This document shows positions 1 through 10,875 of a stretch of DNA of 64,000 nucleotides, in pieces. The position numbers were made by a program, and so were the translations under genes. The DNA comes from Thuidium tamariscinum (Eukaryota > Streptophyta > Bryopsida > Hypnales > Thuidiaceae), in assembly GCA_947034885.2 (NCBI GenBank), contig OX344750.2, positions 19,710,053 to 19,774,052 of the forward strand. Direction: 5' to 3'. Below the pieces are notes generated by a model. It ran no database searches, was not told the origin of the DNA, and saw nothing but the letters and a program-made list of their open reading frames with translations. Numbering within the stretch: position 1 is the stretch's first letter; every line of letters starts with the position of its first letter.

Positions 1-522
1 AGAACTGAGCCCGGTTGTGTACACTTTATTCCAAGGGTGGGAATAAAGCGTCCACAATGTGTTCACAGTTTGAATGCCTGCTTAGTGTTTGAGATTTTTT
101 TTTCTCAAAATCTGAGCAAATGAAGTGTAATTTGGGTTCATGAAGTGTGTCGTGAGGAAGCTAGAAAAGACAAGTTTTACACTAATTCATTGCTCTTGCT
201 TACTGCACGCACAAATGAGGGAAGTCGTTAATGGAGGAACTACGTTGACAGAGTCGGACACAGTTGAAGATGTGACTTCCAAGCACGTTAGCTGTATAGA
301 AGTAGGTGAAGGTATGTCTTCTTGTTAGAACTATCACTAAAGCTTTGTGAGTTTCAGTACCATATCTTCATAGAAATAAAATTTAGTTCCTGGAGTTGAC
401 GGCAAATGCTAGTGATTACAGTTTAATTTCTCATGATGCCACGTGTGGCAAGACATATTTTTGATCTTTCCATTTAAAGTCAGTATGGAGCGGAAAGTCG
501 AAAATTTAGCAACCGGATTTGT
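1..522. other. 5' intergenic stretch, no recognised gene
   Basis: AT-rich DNA with only short open frames; the longest (140-328, +, 62 codons) shows no motif I recognise. The character changes at about 500-540, where the GGAACGG/CCGGA words of the next block begin. Confidence 0.5.
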
Positions 523-756
523 TCAGGGAACGGGTAAGATCCAGAAGTAGTACCAGATAATGTTGTAGAGACCGGTGGCAGAATAATTCCGGTTTATTAC
601 GACGGAATACCGGAACGGAAAAATTCCAGACCCTACAGAACGGATTCTATCCGGATTCAGTCCCAGAACGGAACGGATGATTTCCGGACTTGGACCGATC
701 GGATGGGAACGGGAACGGATGATCAGGAACGGAATACCGGATCCATTTCTGGAAAG

Positions 757-765
757 TATATAAGG
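757..765 (+). promoter_or_regulatory. TATA box of the gag-like transcription unit
   Basis: TATATAAGG lies about 360 bases upstream of the first ATG (1116) and about 540 upstream of the main ATG (1299). That suits an RNA polymerase II promoter inside the element. The start site cannot be read from sequence alone. Confidence 0.5.
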
Positions 766-1115
766 CCTGACATTTTCAGTTGGCCCATTTGCTCTCAGGC
801 GCTTCGTTGTGTGTTTTTCAACCCTCAGCGTTTTCCGCCTTTTCTGTGAGTTGGTTTTCCGCGCGTGTTTGGTGGCGCAATTTTCTGTGACGCGGCTGTT
901 AGTGTTAGCAGCGGGTGTTTTGTCAGAGCGGGCAGTTGTCAGCAGCGCGGGTTTCAAACTGTGCGCTGAGGCGCTGGTGTGTGGAGAGGAGTGTGTGTGT
1001 GTATGTGCAGGTGGTTATTACGGGCAGATCACTTTTGTATTTGTGATTGTGAGTGTGTGTGAGGAACGGGACGTGCGGCTAGGAGAGGAGTGAGGTAGTT
1101 TTCCGGATAGTTGCC

Positions 1116-1280
1116 ATGCCGCAGCTACGCCGGAAGAGAACCGAGTCCACTACACCCCCACCCTCAGGGATAAAGCTGAAGAAAGTAGTTCCGCTCATCC
1201 CTTCCACAGAGCCGGAGAAAAGCAACTTGATGGCGGACTTAACCGCAATGGGTTGTCTAGGGTTAGCAGAGATACCCTAG
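1116..1280 (+). pseudogene. Short N-terminal ORF upstream of, and in frame with, the gag-like ORF
   Basis: This 54-codon frame starts at ATG 1116 and ends at TAG 1278-1280. The same frame then runs on through GGA TTC AAG GAG GAG CGG into the ATG at 1299, so only one stop separates it from the 499-residue ORF. The encoded segment is basic and proline-rich (it opens MPQLRRKRTE). The longer protein may once have started here. The TAG could be a nonsense mutation of a CAG codon, or a leaky stop; TAG followed by G is a context known from retroviral readthrough. Confidence 0.5.
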
Positions 1281-1298
1281 GGATTCAAGGAGGAGCGG

Positions 1299-2798
1299 AT
1301 GGTGAAGGAGCTGAAGGGCAAGGTGTCGAATCAGTTCGACAACACGGCGCGGGGAATGCCGCACAAATGGACGGAGGCGCACTGGAGGGCCGTATACGGG
1401 TTCAAACACCAGGGGCACGGACCGGCCGGGAGGAAGGTAGACTTCCTCCAAAACAGGTTTCACGGCACCCCTCACCCGAAGGACGGATATCGGGTGATGG
1501 ACTGTAACGAAGATAGGCATCGACGCCTGTTGAAATTTCTGCTTCCGGTCTTGCATCCGGAAAAGCCAACCCGGGTGACGATTGGCCTGGCCAACACGAT
1601 CTTCGGTGCCCTGATCGGAGACCGGAAAGTGGACTGGGGCCGAATCATACAGGAGCTGATCACCCGGTTACTGAAGAACCTCGGAGGGAGTAGGGCAACT
1701 CCGATCTCCCCCTACCTCTTCCACCTCTACCACCATCTACAGCTCCTCTCGGATACGGAAGAGAAGACGTGGCACGCCCAGAAGATAGTCTTGACGTACG
1801 GGGAGACGTCAACGGATGATGAGGAGAGCTCCGAGTCTGAGACAGAGCGGGAGGACTCAGATAAGGGAGAGGAACCGAAAGTTCCGCTCGTGAAGCGGCA
1901 GAAGACCACACCGCCGAACACGAGGGGATCTCCTCCGGTCCGACACAATCCGGGAACGGAAGGTAGAGCGGGACCATCCGAACCGGGTCAGGCCGAACCA
2001 GCAGCAGAGGAAACGGATCCCAGTGATCTGTTCGTGCAATTGACGGAAATCCTGTGCAACATCCGAGCGGATTGGGAGGTCAAGCGGATCGTCCTGGAGA
2101 ACATCGCGGGGATGGTCAATGGCAAACCGGATCATACTCTCCCGACCGTGGTAGGGAATTGCATCGCCTCGCCTGCGGATCTCGCCAAGCAGGAAGAGGA
2201 AAACCGGAAACTTCAGGAGGAAGTTGATGGTTTGAAGGCGGAGCTCCTTGTTCTCAGGGACAACGAGGCCGCTACCAAGGAGATGGCGGCGGAGACCGTC
2301 AAATTGGCAGAGCATGTGAAGGCAACATTCGGGGAACCCGGATCGGCTGTCATCCGGGCTCAACTGTTTGACGAAGAGGTGCACAAGGAGAAGAAACTAT
2401 CCGGAAGCCGGATAGTCCGGATTCTGTCCGACTTTTCCGAGAAGGTGGAGACGACTCTGGTGAAGGTTCGGGAGGCGGCCGAACGGATGGAAGACTGTAG
2501 CCGGAGACTGACGGAAATTCCGGTCAGACTCTCCGATTTGTCTCTACCGGATATTTCCGAAGGGTTGCCTCAGAGACCAGGGAAGGACAGGACGCCGCAA
2601 TCCAAGAAGTCAGGGCGAGCGTCAACGGGTAACCGGGAGGCGGCAATTCAGTTGTCGGAGTCTCCTGCGAGTCCGGATACTGGAGCTCCGGTTGCAATAG
2701 ACGGAGAACGGAATCGGAACCTCACCGAGGTCTTCGAGCAAATCAGTAGGGCGGAAAGCCCGACTATAGGATCTAGGGTAGCAGAGCCGGATACGTAG
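1299..2798 (+). CDS. Gag-like retroelement protein, 499 residues
   Basis: This is the longest uninterrupted frame in the first 10 kb. The first 170 or so residues look globular, rich in Trp, His and basic residues (for example MPHKWTEAHWRAVYGF). An acidic Ser/Glu tract follows at about 170-195, then a low-complexity Pro/Glu linker. A second folded segment with predicted helices spans about 240-420; it contains a Glu/Lys-rich stretch near 295-330 that looks like a coiled coil. The C-terminal 80 residues are Ser/Pro-rich. I see no CCHC zinc knuckle and no protease motif. The order of globular head, acidic linker and coiled coil suits a structural (capsid-like) retroelement protein, and I recall similar repetitive proteins in bryophyte proteomes. 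The frame is open upstream except for one TAG (1278), so the true N-terminus may lie at 1116. Family assignment is inference. Confidence 0.5.
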   Translation: MVKELKGKVSNQFDNTARGMPHKWTEAHWRAVYGFKHQGHGPAGRKVDFLQNRFHGTPHPKDGYRVMDCNEDRHRRLLKFLLPVLHPEKPTRVTIGLANTIFGALIGDRKVDWGRIIQELITRLLKNLGGSRATPISPYLFHLYHHLQLLSDTEEKTWHAQKIVLTYGETSTDDEESSESETEREDSDKGEEPKVPLVKRQKTTPPNTRGSPPVRHNPGTEGRAGPSEPGQAEPAAEETDPSDLFVQLTEILCNIRADWEVKRIVLENIAGMVNGKPDHTLPTVVGNCIASPADLAKQEEENRKLQEEVDGLKAELLVLRDNEAATKEMAAETVKLAEHVKATFGEPGSAVIRAQLFDEEVHKEKKLSGSRIVRILSDFSEKVETTLVKVREAAERMEDCSRRLTEIPVRLSDLSLPDISEGLPQRPGKDRTPQSKKSGRASTGNREAAIQLSESPASPDTGAPVAIDGERNRNLTEVFEQISRAESPTIGSRVAEPDT

Positions 2799-3950
2799 GT
2801 ATTAGGACTTTCCTGTTTTTGTAGTTTTTAACTTAGGAACGGATCAGGAGGAAATCCGGTCCGGTTTAGGAACTTGGAGCGGGTTGGAATCCGTTACGGT
2901 TCAGAAGTAGGTAGGAACGGATCCGCCGAGCGTTAATCGCGGCGGACTTGTATGGCGCTTTTTGCTTTTTGCCCATTATTTAAGTCAGTCCCCTCGCGGT
3001 GGATTGGGAGTCTTTTCCTTTGCATTATCTTTGTGTATTCTATTCCCTCTTGCTTTGCGCGTGTATCTCCCGGGTTTGGCAGGGCGGCGTGACGCGGAGT
3101 TAGGAAGGCGCAAGTGGTTTTGCAGGCGACATTCTCCCTTTGGTGCTTATTTTCCGTATCTGAGTATATGAGAACGGGTAGAGAAGAGTTGGGAGTGTAA
3201 CTCTAGTGCCTCAGCGCTGCTAGGACTTAAGATTCCGGGTGAGAAAGCCGTTGTTAGGCTAGGCGAGAGGGAGGGATTCCTTAATCGTGCTAGAGCTCCT
3301 GGGTGGGAAACCCAGTTGAGTGTCCGATCTCCTGTGAGGTCTCACCGTCTTTGTGGCAAACGGAAGAGTTCTGGTTGACGTTAGAACGGACGGATACACT
3401 TGTAGCCACCTGACTCCCCAGGAACGGAAAGTAGTGTCAAAGTCGTTGTAGTATGAGAAGATCGTACGGGGGATCTCTGTGTGACCTACAGTCCGGATCT
3501 TTGTCTGGACTGTTGTGAGGGATCAAACCGGATCTGAAGTAATTTTAGAATTAACGGGTAGAAAGTGGGTCTTCAGCCACTATAAGTCACGGAAGGAGCG
3601 GTGGGCCTACCGCTCCCAAAATCAAGCGGCGACCCCTCTGATGGTAAAACAGAGGCAAAGCTAAACCGGATTGAGGAACGGGTGTGGACGGATCATCCGG
3701 AACGGATTGGTCCAGAGAGGAAACCAGGAGCGGAACTCGTTAGGGAGCGGATCCGTTGCAATCTGACGGAACGGATAAAATCCAGGAAACCGGAAAAGTG
3801 AGGGAACGGATCCGTTCCGGACCAGATTGCTAGAATATCAGTTTTGCACGGGATAACGGGTTGTCGTCTCGGGTTGTTTGTGTATTTCCGGTTCTAGATC
3901 TAGAACCGGATTATAGAGTTTTGGGAGCTGTCCTATCTTAATCGCTTAAT
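2799..3950 (+). other. Non-coding 3' part of the retroelement-like block
   Basis: No long frame is present; the only open stretch is 3601-3801 (66 codons, Arg/Glu-rich, itself written in GGAACGG-type words). The GGAACGG/CCGGA motif stays dense to about 3910 and then stops. A short palindrome, CCGGTTCTAGATCTAGAACC, lies near 3888-3907. Confidence 0.45.
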
Positions 3951-5219
3951 TAAGCTAGATACTTCACAGAATCTCGCGGGTTCGATCTTTAGAGTCACTT
4001 AGTTATACTCTATAGTGATTTTTGTGAGTATAATGGGGAATTTACTTACCCTGTGTTGCGACACCACGTCAATTTTTATTATAAACAATGTGAAATTGAA
4101 CTCCTTCAGTATCTAATTAGGTATTCAGTAGAGGAGTCATTGGATAGGGAAGTCAGAAAGGCTGCTTTCCATCTTCATTCCTAGTTGTCAGCAATTTTTA
4201 AGTTCGTTCATTGTTTCAAATTAAACAAGCAATATGTTGTGAGAGGTTACAACGTTGTTCTATGAAGCATTTCTTGATTGAATAGCATTTGTTTTTTGAG
4301 ATTTTTAGCATCTAATTAGTGAACGTGTATGCTAAATTGTTGATGTCTCCTAATGTGTTCTGTGCACAGTCTTTATGGATTACTGAATTGTGTTAGATTC
4401 ATAAGTTTGAGTTGAAGTTGACAAAAAGACTGGATTCAAGGAATTTAATAGAGTCGTCACAGGAAATTGAAAACGGTGATAGATGATGCTGGAACCGTCA
4501 TTGGTTGTGTTGGAGTGTACACAGAAATGCAAGAGTATGAAGCAAAAGAGTGTATTCAAGAAAATTAGTAATGAATATGTGCAGTTCGTAGATGTACCTT
4601 CACCTAGTTGCTTCTGTAAGCGAATTTCTCTTTCACTATGAAACCGTTGCAGTCAATGTCTCCTTCTAAATAGAAATGCTCCATCCATTGCTCTCTAATG
4701 GCACAGTGCTTTGAAGTGTTGGTGCAGGATATACTTCTCACGCTTGAAAATGAAGAGGGCTCCTCGCTCACAGTTGCTACGATGATCTCTGCTAGAGAGG
4801 GAATGGATGTCACTTGTTGCTGCTCAATCTTTGGGAAAGGAAAAACTACAGGCTCTCAAATAATTCTGTACATGTCGGGTGAGAATCCATCATCTTGTCT
4901 TTCCTCTCATCTAGTTGTCCACCCTAGAGAACGAGCTGCCCATGATTAGAAAAGCCACCTTAGGCATTGTGGATTGGTATCATGAAGATCGTGACTGTCT
5001 TTTCTGAGTCTAAGTAAGCTGAGAAGGTAGCTCTCATTGAGACATCCTAGTATAAATTCTACTTGCCAGGGTGAAGCATTATGTCTCTTCACCAATTCAT
5101 TTGTGATGTGATTTGCATCACTTCGACACCATAGAGGGCAAGGGGGAGGAGGAGGTACTTGCAGGTGTTCAAAAGTGGTTCTAGGCATATTGTAAGGAAT
5201 AACTAGAGTAGGAGGAGCT
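3951..5219. other. Intergenic, no recognised gene
   Basis: AT-rich DNA. Frames at 4698-4949 (+) and 4946-5188 (-) are short, and I recognise no domain in either. No repeat stands out. Confidence 0.4.
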
Positions 5220-5964
5220 TGGTGTGAGCGCTTCTAACTCCACCCTTGAGCTAAAAGTTTATCACACGAACCTTTGTATAATTGGTTTTTTCTCTCTAAT
5301 TGGGTGTTCAAAGAGAGCCTTCCAATTTTCCAAGCAATGAACTCTTTTAGTCACGTCTTTTAAGTGTCAATTTTTCTACCCGATTCATGGTTATTCCAGT
5401 TTTCGTAGTAGATATTCCTAAGTCTATTTTAGTGTCTAACTAATATTTTCTATTCTAATCTACTTGTCAATTGAACTCGTACCTAATCCTAATTCCAAGC
5501 GTTTAGTAAAAAGAAACTTAGTAATAAAATAATGAGAATAAAAATCAAATGGGATCGATTTACTTCCTCTGCGTAAATTTCCATAGTCCCGTCGTCAAAC
5601 ATCATCATGTGAAGATATTCTCCCACGACCTCGCCATCAAAATCATCCCGGCTCCCCATCTAATCCATAGTAATTCTCACGTTGTTGGTCAATTAAATCT
5701 ATCCTGATTAAAAGAAAACTAAAGGTTATGTAGCGCTAATTTGATTGTGTAATTCTTTTAATTCCTAAATCCCCGGTAATTAGAAAATACCGCAATTCAA
5801 CTTAGTCTACCTATTTGGTTAAGTCCTTAGTAAATACTCTATTCTAAAGAAATCAATGGAAGTTTAAAGGTTAGTTATTTGTTGTTTTTAGTTTTTCTTT
5901 TGGTTCTAAATTAATATTCAAATCCAAATTAATTCAAGTTGAATTTAATTATTTCAAATTGGAA

Positions 5965-6178
5965 ATTATCGTCAAATCTTTTCAAATCTAATTAATTTTG
6001 AAATTACGTTAATTCATTAAAGAAATTAGTTGTCAATTTGTCCCTTTCCGTTTGTCTTATTAAAGTATTTTAAATCAAAAACTATCATCAAATCTTTTCA
6101 AATCTAATTAATTTTGAATTTGCATTAATTCGTAGAGAAATTGGTTGTCAATTTGTTTGTTTCCTTTTTGGCTTATTA
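5965..6178 (+). repeat. Local direct duplication, two copies of about 95 bp
   Basis: The segment at 5965-6058 is repeated with changes at 6082-6178. Both copies contain TCAAATCTTTTCAAATCTAA followed by ATTAATTTTG, then a stretch ending TTGTCAATTTGT. Confidence 0.75.
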
Positions 6179-7188
6179 GGCCTAATAAAACAAAACCAAC
6201 AAAATCCAAACCTTCTAAGAATCTAATTAATGACTAACTACCAAAGAATGTAGAACATTCCTAAAGAACGAGAATAATTTCAATAGTAATAGTCTAAAGA
6301 AATTAGTTGTTTATTCTCAAGGATCAACCCCCAAGAATAAAGAATCAACTTTATAGTGTTATTCCCTCGGAAATTAGTTTTTTAATAGGAATTGCTTCTT
6401 GTGTTGAGATTCCGTCACCTTAATCTTCCTAATCTCTCCCCTTCTTCCTCATTCTTATTGTTGTAGAGTTTTGCAATGATTTTCAGAGAGACTTGGCTAT
6501 GGCGTTAGAAGATTGAGTGTGTTGGAGTAAGAAATCCTTGAGACCTCAAAGTTTGGATTTTTTGCAAAAATCAAAAGAAAGTTTGGAGGTTGTGGCTACC
6601 ACTGCCAATCCAATGATTTTTGAGAAAATCAAATTTTTGTGGTTTCACTATGAGTTTTGGACTCACCGAGTTCCGAACTCCCAACCCCTGGACTCCGAAT
6701 TGCTCCCTGGACTTCGACTTACGGACCCCCCAGATTGCCGCTCAAGAACCCCCCCAGACTGCGCTCATGGACCCCCAGGTAACGCCACGTGGCGAGACGC
6801 AATTAGCCCACCCCCATCCCCGTCCATTGGTCGCCCCCGTGAACTGGTCGCTCCCGTGCTGGTTCTCTTCGTTGGACTGGCTGGTTTGGCCTGCACTAGA
6901 CTAGTTTTTGAACTTAATTTTGGTTTTTTAAATATCTTTAAGAAATGGAAATAGAATCTATAACTATTAAGGATGGGTACCACTAATTTGGCCAATTTCT
7001 CACAACAGTTAATCGTTTTTAGTCCAATGACTTGAGAATTTGTTTAACACACGCGGTTTTCTACCACGAAGGTGTTGTATGCATATTATGGAGATATGAC
7101 TTTGGGTTCTAACGTCCTCACCAAAATGGTTAGGGAGAGTCAAAGCTTTGCCGTTTTGAGTCTTTGTAATAGTATTTTAAGAATTGTA

Positions 7189-7337
7189 TTTGCAAAAGGA
7201 GGTACATATGACAGTGTTTGAACTGGACTTTCACTTTAAACTCTTAAAATTTTCTAGGATTTTGGGATTTTGCAACCAAAGGAGGTACACATGACAGTGT
7301 TTAAACTGAACTTTGGCGTTCAATGCTCAAAATTTCA
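7189..7337 (+). repeat. Local direct duplication, two copies of about 67 bp
   Basis: Copies at 7189-7255 and 7270-7337 both carry AGGAGGTACA, ATGACAGTGTTT and AACTG.ACTTT, followed by a short AT-rich tail. Confidence 0.7.
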
Positions 7338-9080
7338 GTAAACTAGTGGCAAAGAAAGTGTTGAGGCCTTGCCTCTTGAGTATGTGTGACAAAGGAATAA
7401 AAATTGAAGGGGCCCTAAGCCTTCAAACTTGAAGAACTAAACACAAACAAGACTTGGCCAAAAAATCTTTGGTCCAAGCAGTGCTCCAACCGTGTCGATG
7501 GCACAAGTAACAGAAGAACAAAGTGTCGGTGCGAGAAATAAGGGTACTGGCAACCTCGAGGGGGGCCCTTATATACCCATGGCCGGGCCCCTCTCAGTAA
7601 TTGCCGATGGAAACACTTTGTTACTTTTTATCTTAAACTACCCTAATGTAATTCCAAAATAATACTTATTTAATGGTGGAAATTTCTAAAAATATCCCCA
7701 TTTGGCTAATGAAATCTTGGCCAAATCAAATCCAAGATCTTAACCTAAGATATTTTGGAATTAACCTTAATTTACGTAGATTAGTAGATATTTTGCAAAT
7801 TAACCAAAAGTCATTTTGAAAATTGTCTTTCTTTAGCCCAAAGATGGCTTTCTACGCAAGAAAGAGATCTTGACCAAATCCAATCCTTGATTTTCCAAGA
7901 GATATTTCTAAAATCACTCTTAATTAACCACAATTAACGATTAAAAAGTCAAACTAAGAGCTGACCCTCTCTATCTTTTAGGGAACAACTCGAAATGGAA
8001 AACTATCTGCGCCATTGTCTTCAGAAGACCCCAATTAGCTTGAGGGACTCTTTACCCCTCACTCCTAGGCCGTTTGTACGCCCGAATTGGAATTACGGTA
8101 ACTCCAATTAAAAGTCAAAAATCTAACTTTTAGGATTTGCACATTTTGATGAATCTGCCAAGCCAGGGTTGTTAGGAATGTCTGTGAGAGTAGGGAATGA
8201 CTCCTTATTTGCAACAATCGGACATCATTCGCTCCTAATACACTGGTCAACCCGTCGCCAAATTGTAAATTCCATTGAAATTGGATGTCGATGCCGATTC
8301 TAGTAGTTGGAAATGTCGGAATGTCTTCAAACTTGACTGGGCGCTTATTAAGCACACAAAAACCTATCCTAATTTTTAGTGAGATTTCACCGCATCATAC
8401 GTAATTTCTAGGAATTTACGAACATTTCTATGTGTAGTTGACTTCCCATGGAGTCAACATGGAATTTTGGAAAAATCCGAAATAAATTGGGTAACATCTA
8501 GGGCACTTCTAGATTCTTAGCGTAAGTTCCACACGACCTTGCACTAGTCTATTTTTAGTAATTTGGAATTAATTTGCCCAATTGGACAATTTAATTTCCG
8601 ATGCCCGGGAATCTTGGACAATTGTTTAATTCTTGTTCGCTTCTGGCATGCTCCTACCCTTGGAACATCTTTCTGTAGTCTTCAATCTCCAATCCTCCAT
8701 CTTTCATCTTGTAAAATGTCACCTCTCCAAGTCATTTGTAATTGTTTTACTTTTAAATTCAATTTGTTCCAAAATTGAATTTAAACATGGGTAAATCTTT
8801 TAGGCTTGTAGTAGATTCTTTTGGCTTAGTCAATATGTCATGTGCATCCTTAAAAGGTTGATTTTGTACAGACAGACACTAGGACTGACTAACTTTCAAT
8901 TCCTTATTTCTCTCGGAACTACTAAATCTTCACACAAACTTACTTTGGAGACTTAGAATGATAGAAATTCCTAGAATTAGGAATTTTCCACCTTCTAAGT
9001 TGGTTTTCCACCATTTTGGTATTGACTAGCACCAAAACTCCTTCAACACTCTTTTTATGTCTTTTTCTTGTATATTTTAG

Positions 9081-10019
9081 CTAAATTTCGCTATTTAATC
9101 GCGAAAAATGGACCCAGAGTCCTGAGTGCCATCTTGAGGACTCACACTTGGCAAGGGAAGGAGCAAACAATTCTGTCGACAACGTTGTGATTTCAAAGAC
9201 TGTATTGAAACTTTGTGCACAAAGAAGAGCTCCACAACCGTATTTCGCATTAATTGCAATGAATGAGTACCCTTTCTTTTGCATGTATCCCCATCTTGCA
9301 AGGCAGCTAGGAACAGTGGCAGGGAACATAACCGCCGCAATCTACAAATACTGTAGAAGGGGAAACTGCCTGGGATAGAGTAAGGCAAGTTGTCCACTAT
9401 TTTTTGGCTCCTGTTCAGAACTGGCAGCGGCCACATATCTTGCTGCCCTTCTCAAAATTGGATAATGGACAACAAGGCATCTAATGCCATGTTCATGAAT
9501 TTCCGTGAAATTTTGTTACAATTAGCAATATCTAAAGAAGACAATGCATTGAATGCTTGCATTGCTGGCTTCACTTGTCAAAGAGTATTTTTTTTTTCTC
9601 ATTTATCGAAAAAACGGATGAAAAATACATTTTTTACATCCACAACAATTGAATTTCATCATCCATCGGACGCACGGCGTCCGCGTCGTCCTTTAAGGGT
9701 TAACCCCTAAGCAACGCGTACGCCATTTTGTGGCATTCAGATGAAGGAAAACAGCCAGGGGCAACAGTGAATGCAGGTTTTTCATCTATCAGTTACTTCA
9801 GTAGGTGGGAGCGTGGGTTGGGAACGTAATGGAGGGCCCAGCGCAGTCAAGCAATAATTTCAGGCTCAAATGTATTGATTTCAAGATTGGGTTCATGGAG
9901 TTTATACGAGCCAATAAAAATTCATCCAATGCATTTTACTTTCCATCCATTTGATTAATATCTTGATTCTTGAACGTTCGAAGAGACTACGATTTCAAGA
10001 CTAGGTTCACGGAGTTTAT
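9081..10019. other. Mixed stretch with unassigned short ORFs
   Basis: Overlapping frames of 76-113 codons occur on both strands at 9081-9710. None has a recognisable domain, and no strand is clearly preferred. A 28-bp segment at 9877-9905 (GATTTCAAGATTGGGTTCAT and on) recurs with changes at 9991-10019, immediately before the CACTA-like terminus. Confidence 0.35.
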
Positions 10020-10062
10020 CACTATAAGAAACTCATGTTTTAGGTGACGGATTTTAGGTGAC
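10020..10062 (+). mobile_element. CACTA-like transposon terminus
   Basis: CACTATAAGAAACTCATG at 10020 resembles the CACTACAAGAAA terminus of plant En/Spm (CACTA) elements. Two subterminal copies of TTTTAGGTGAC follow at about 10038 and 10051. The same AGGTGAC word appears in reverse orientation twice near 21330-21352. No opposite end or CACTA transposase was found in the window. Confidence 0.4.
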
Positions 10063-10112
10063 ATTCAATGTAACAATTCATGTTTTTATGTCAACAATGA
10101 TGTCCGCCATAA

Positions 10113-10457
10113 CATCTCAGTAAAGGCCGAGTTGTTGTAGAGAATGCCTTTGCATTTCTGAAGCAAAGCTTTCGTGAGCTTCAAATTAAGTCAGACTTGG
10201 ATGTTAAGTTCTTTCCGGATGTGGTGGTTTGCTGTGGAATTCTCCACAATATTCTGATCAAGCAGACACATGAGTAAGTTGAGCAGCTGTTGCGTATTCT
10301 ACAGATGGAGGGTCACGGACCCCAGAATGCAGCTGAGGAAGACGGGGAAGAGCAAGGGCCAGACGCTGCAAATGAAGACATCGACGACGACCACTCCCAG
10401 CAGAAACGAGTTGACCTAGGTTTGTTTCTCGCTCTCCAGCGAACAGGACTTATGTAA
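10113..10457 (+). pseudogene. PIF/Harbinger-type DDE transposase, C-terminal fragment
   Basis: Reading in the frame of 10131 gives SKGRVVVENAFAFLKQSFRE, then FFPDVVVCCGILHNILI. This matches the last catalytic block of Harbinger nucleases, in which the E of VENAF is the final DDE acid and a CC/ILHN segment follows. The frame is cut by TAA at 10275-10277. It then resumes with an acidic tail and a short C-terminus ending in KRVDLGLFLALQRTGLM before TAA at 10455. Nothing upstream of 10113 in this frame encodes the earlier D residues, so the copy is 5'-truncated as well as nonsense-mutated. The Myb/SANT-like protein on the opposite strand close by suits the two-gene plan of PIF/Harbinger elements. 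Confidence 0.75.
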
Positions 10458-10875
10458 TGTGACATGAAATTAAGCAACATCACTGAGAAAGTAGTGTCAC
10501 TCTAGTAAAAGAACGTATCTTCCATAGCAGGCTTTATGTACAGTTTCTTTTATTTACAGCAAAATTTTTTTTACAGAAGAGTGTCTTGGTTCTACATCAC
10601 AACGGCCACATCTCTATATTTATGACGACAAAAGATAGGACTTCTTCATTTTCCATACAGTACTGTGAAACTATAGTCCGGTTTAGATGTCCCATGCAAT
10701 GACGATGCTAGCACATTTAAAACTATCGATGTAAAGAGCAAAAGATCAAAATGGAGAACTTGGCTCCACAGCATTCCAACACCGTTGGCATGGGCTTGGG
10801 GGGAAACAATCCGTTCTTACTTCGAAGTTAATTCGTGGACTCGTCATGCTGTCACTTGGTTTCTCACAGGAACAG

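Larger units (their letters stand above)
523..3950 (+). mobile_element. Retroelement-like block, non-autonomous, gag-like ORF only
   Basis: A block of higher GC, distinct from its flanks. It holds a TATA box (757), a leader with a short ORF (1116), a gag-like ORF (1299-2798) and about 1.1 kb of non-coding sequence. Words such as GGAACGG, CCGGAT and AACGGATCCG recur throughout, inside and outside the ORF. I could not identify protease, reverse transcriptase, RNase H or integrase, nor a convincing pair of long terminal repeats by eye. Most likely it is a non-autonomous or decayed retroelement; a host repetitive gene family is the alternative. Both boundaries are estimated from the change in composition. 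Confidence 0.5.
5220..9080. other. Non-coding repetitive DNA
   Basis: No credible coding region. A C-rich block at about 6660-6900 opens frames up to 145 codons; these are composition-driven and lack any recognisable domain. The flanks are AT-rich and contain the local duplications listed separately. It could be a decayed retroelement, but I see neither pol motifs nor paired termini. Confidence 0.4.

Noticed and set aside
1660-2384. Minus-strand frames (up to 175 codons) across the gag-like ORF
   Set aside because: They are antisense to the longer ORF, whose composition explains their openness. No domain is seen.
523-3950. Long terminal repeats for the retroelement-like block
   Set aside because: The GCGCGTGT..GACGCGG similarity between about 855-905 and 3057-3105 is short and patchy. 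I could not establish a direct repeat pair or a primer-binding site.
6517-6954. 145-codon frame on + with a Pro-rich and a hydrophobic stretch
   Set aside because: It spans a C-rich patch in otherwise repetitive AT-rich DNA. Overlapping frames on both strands are equally open, and no domain is recognisable.
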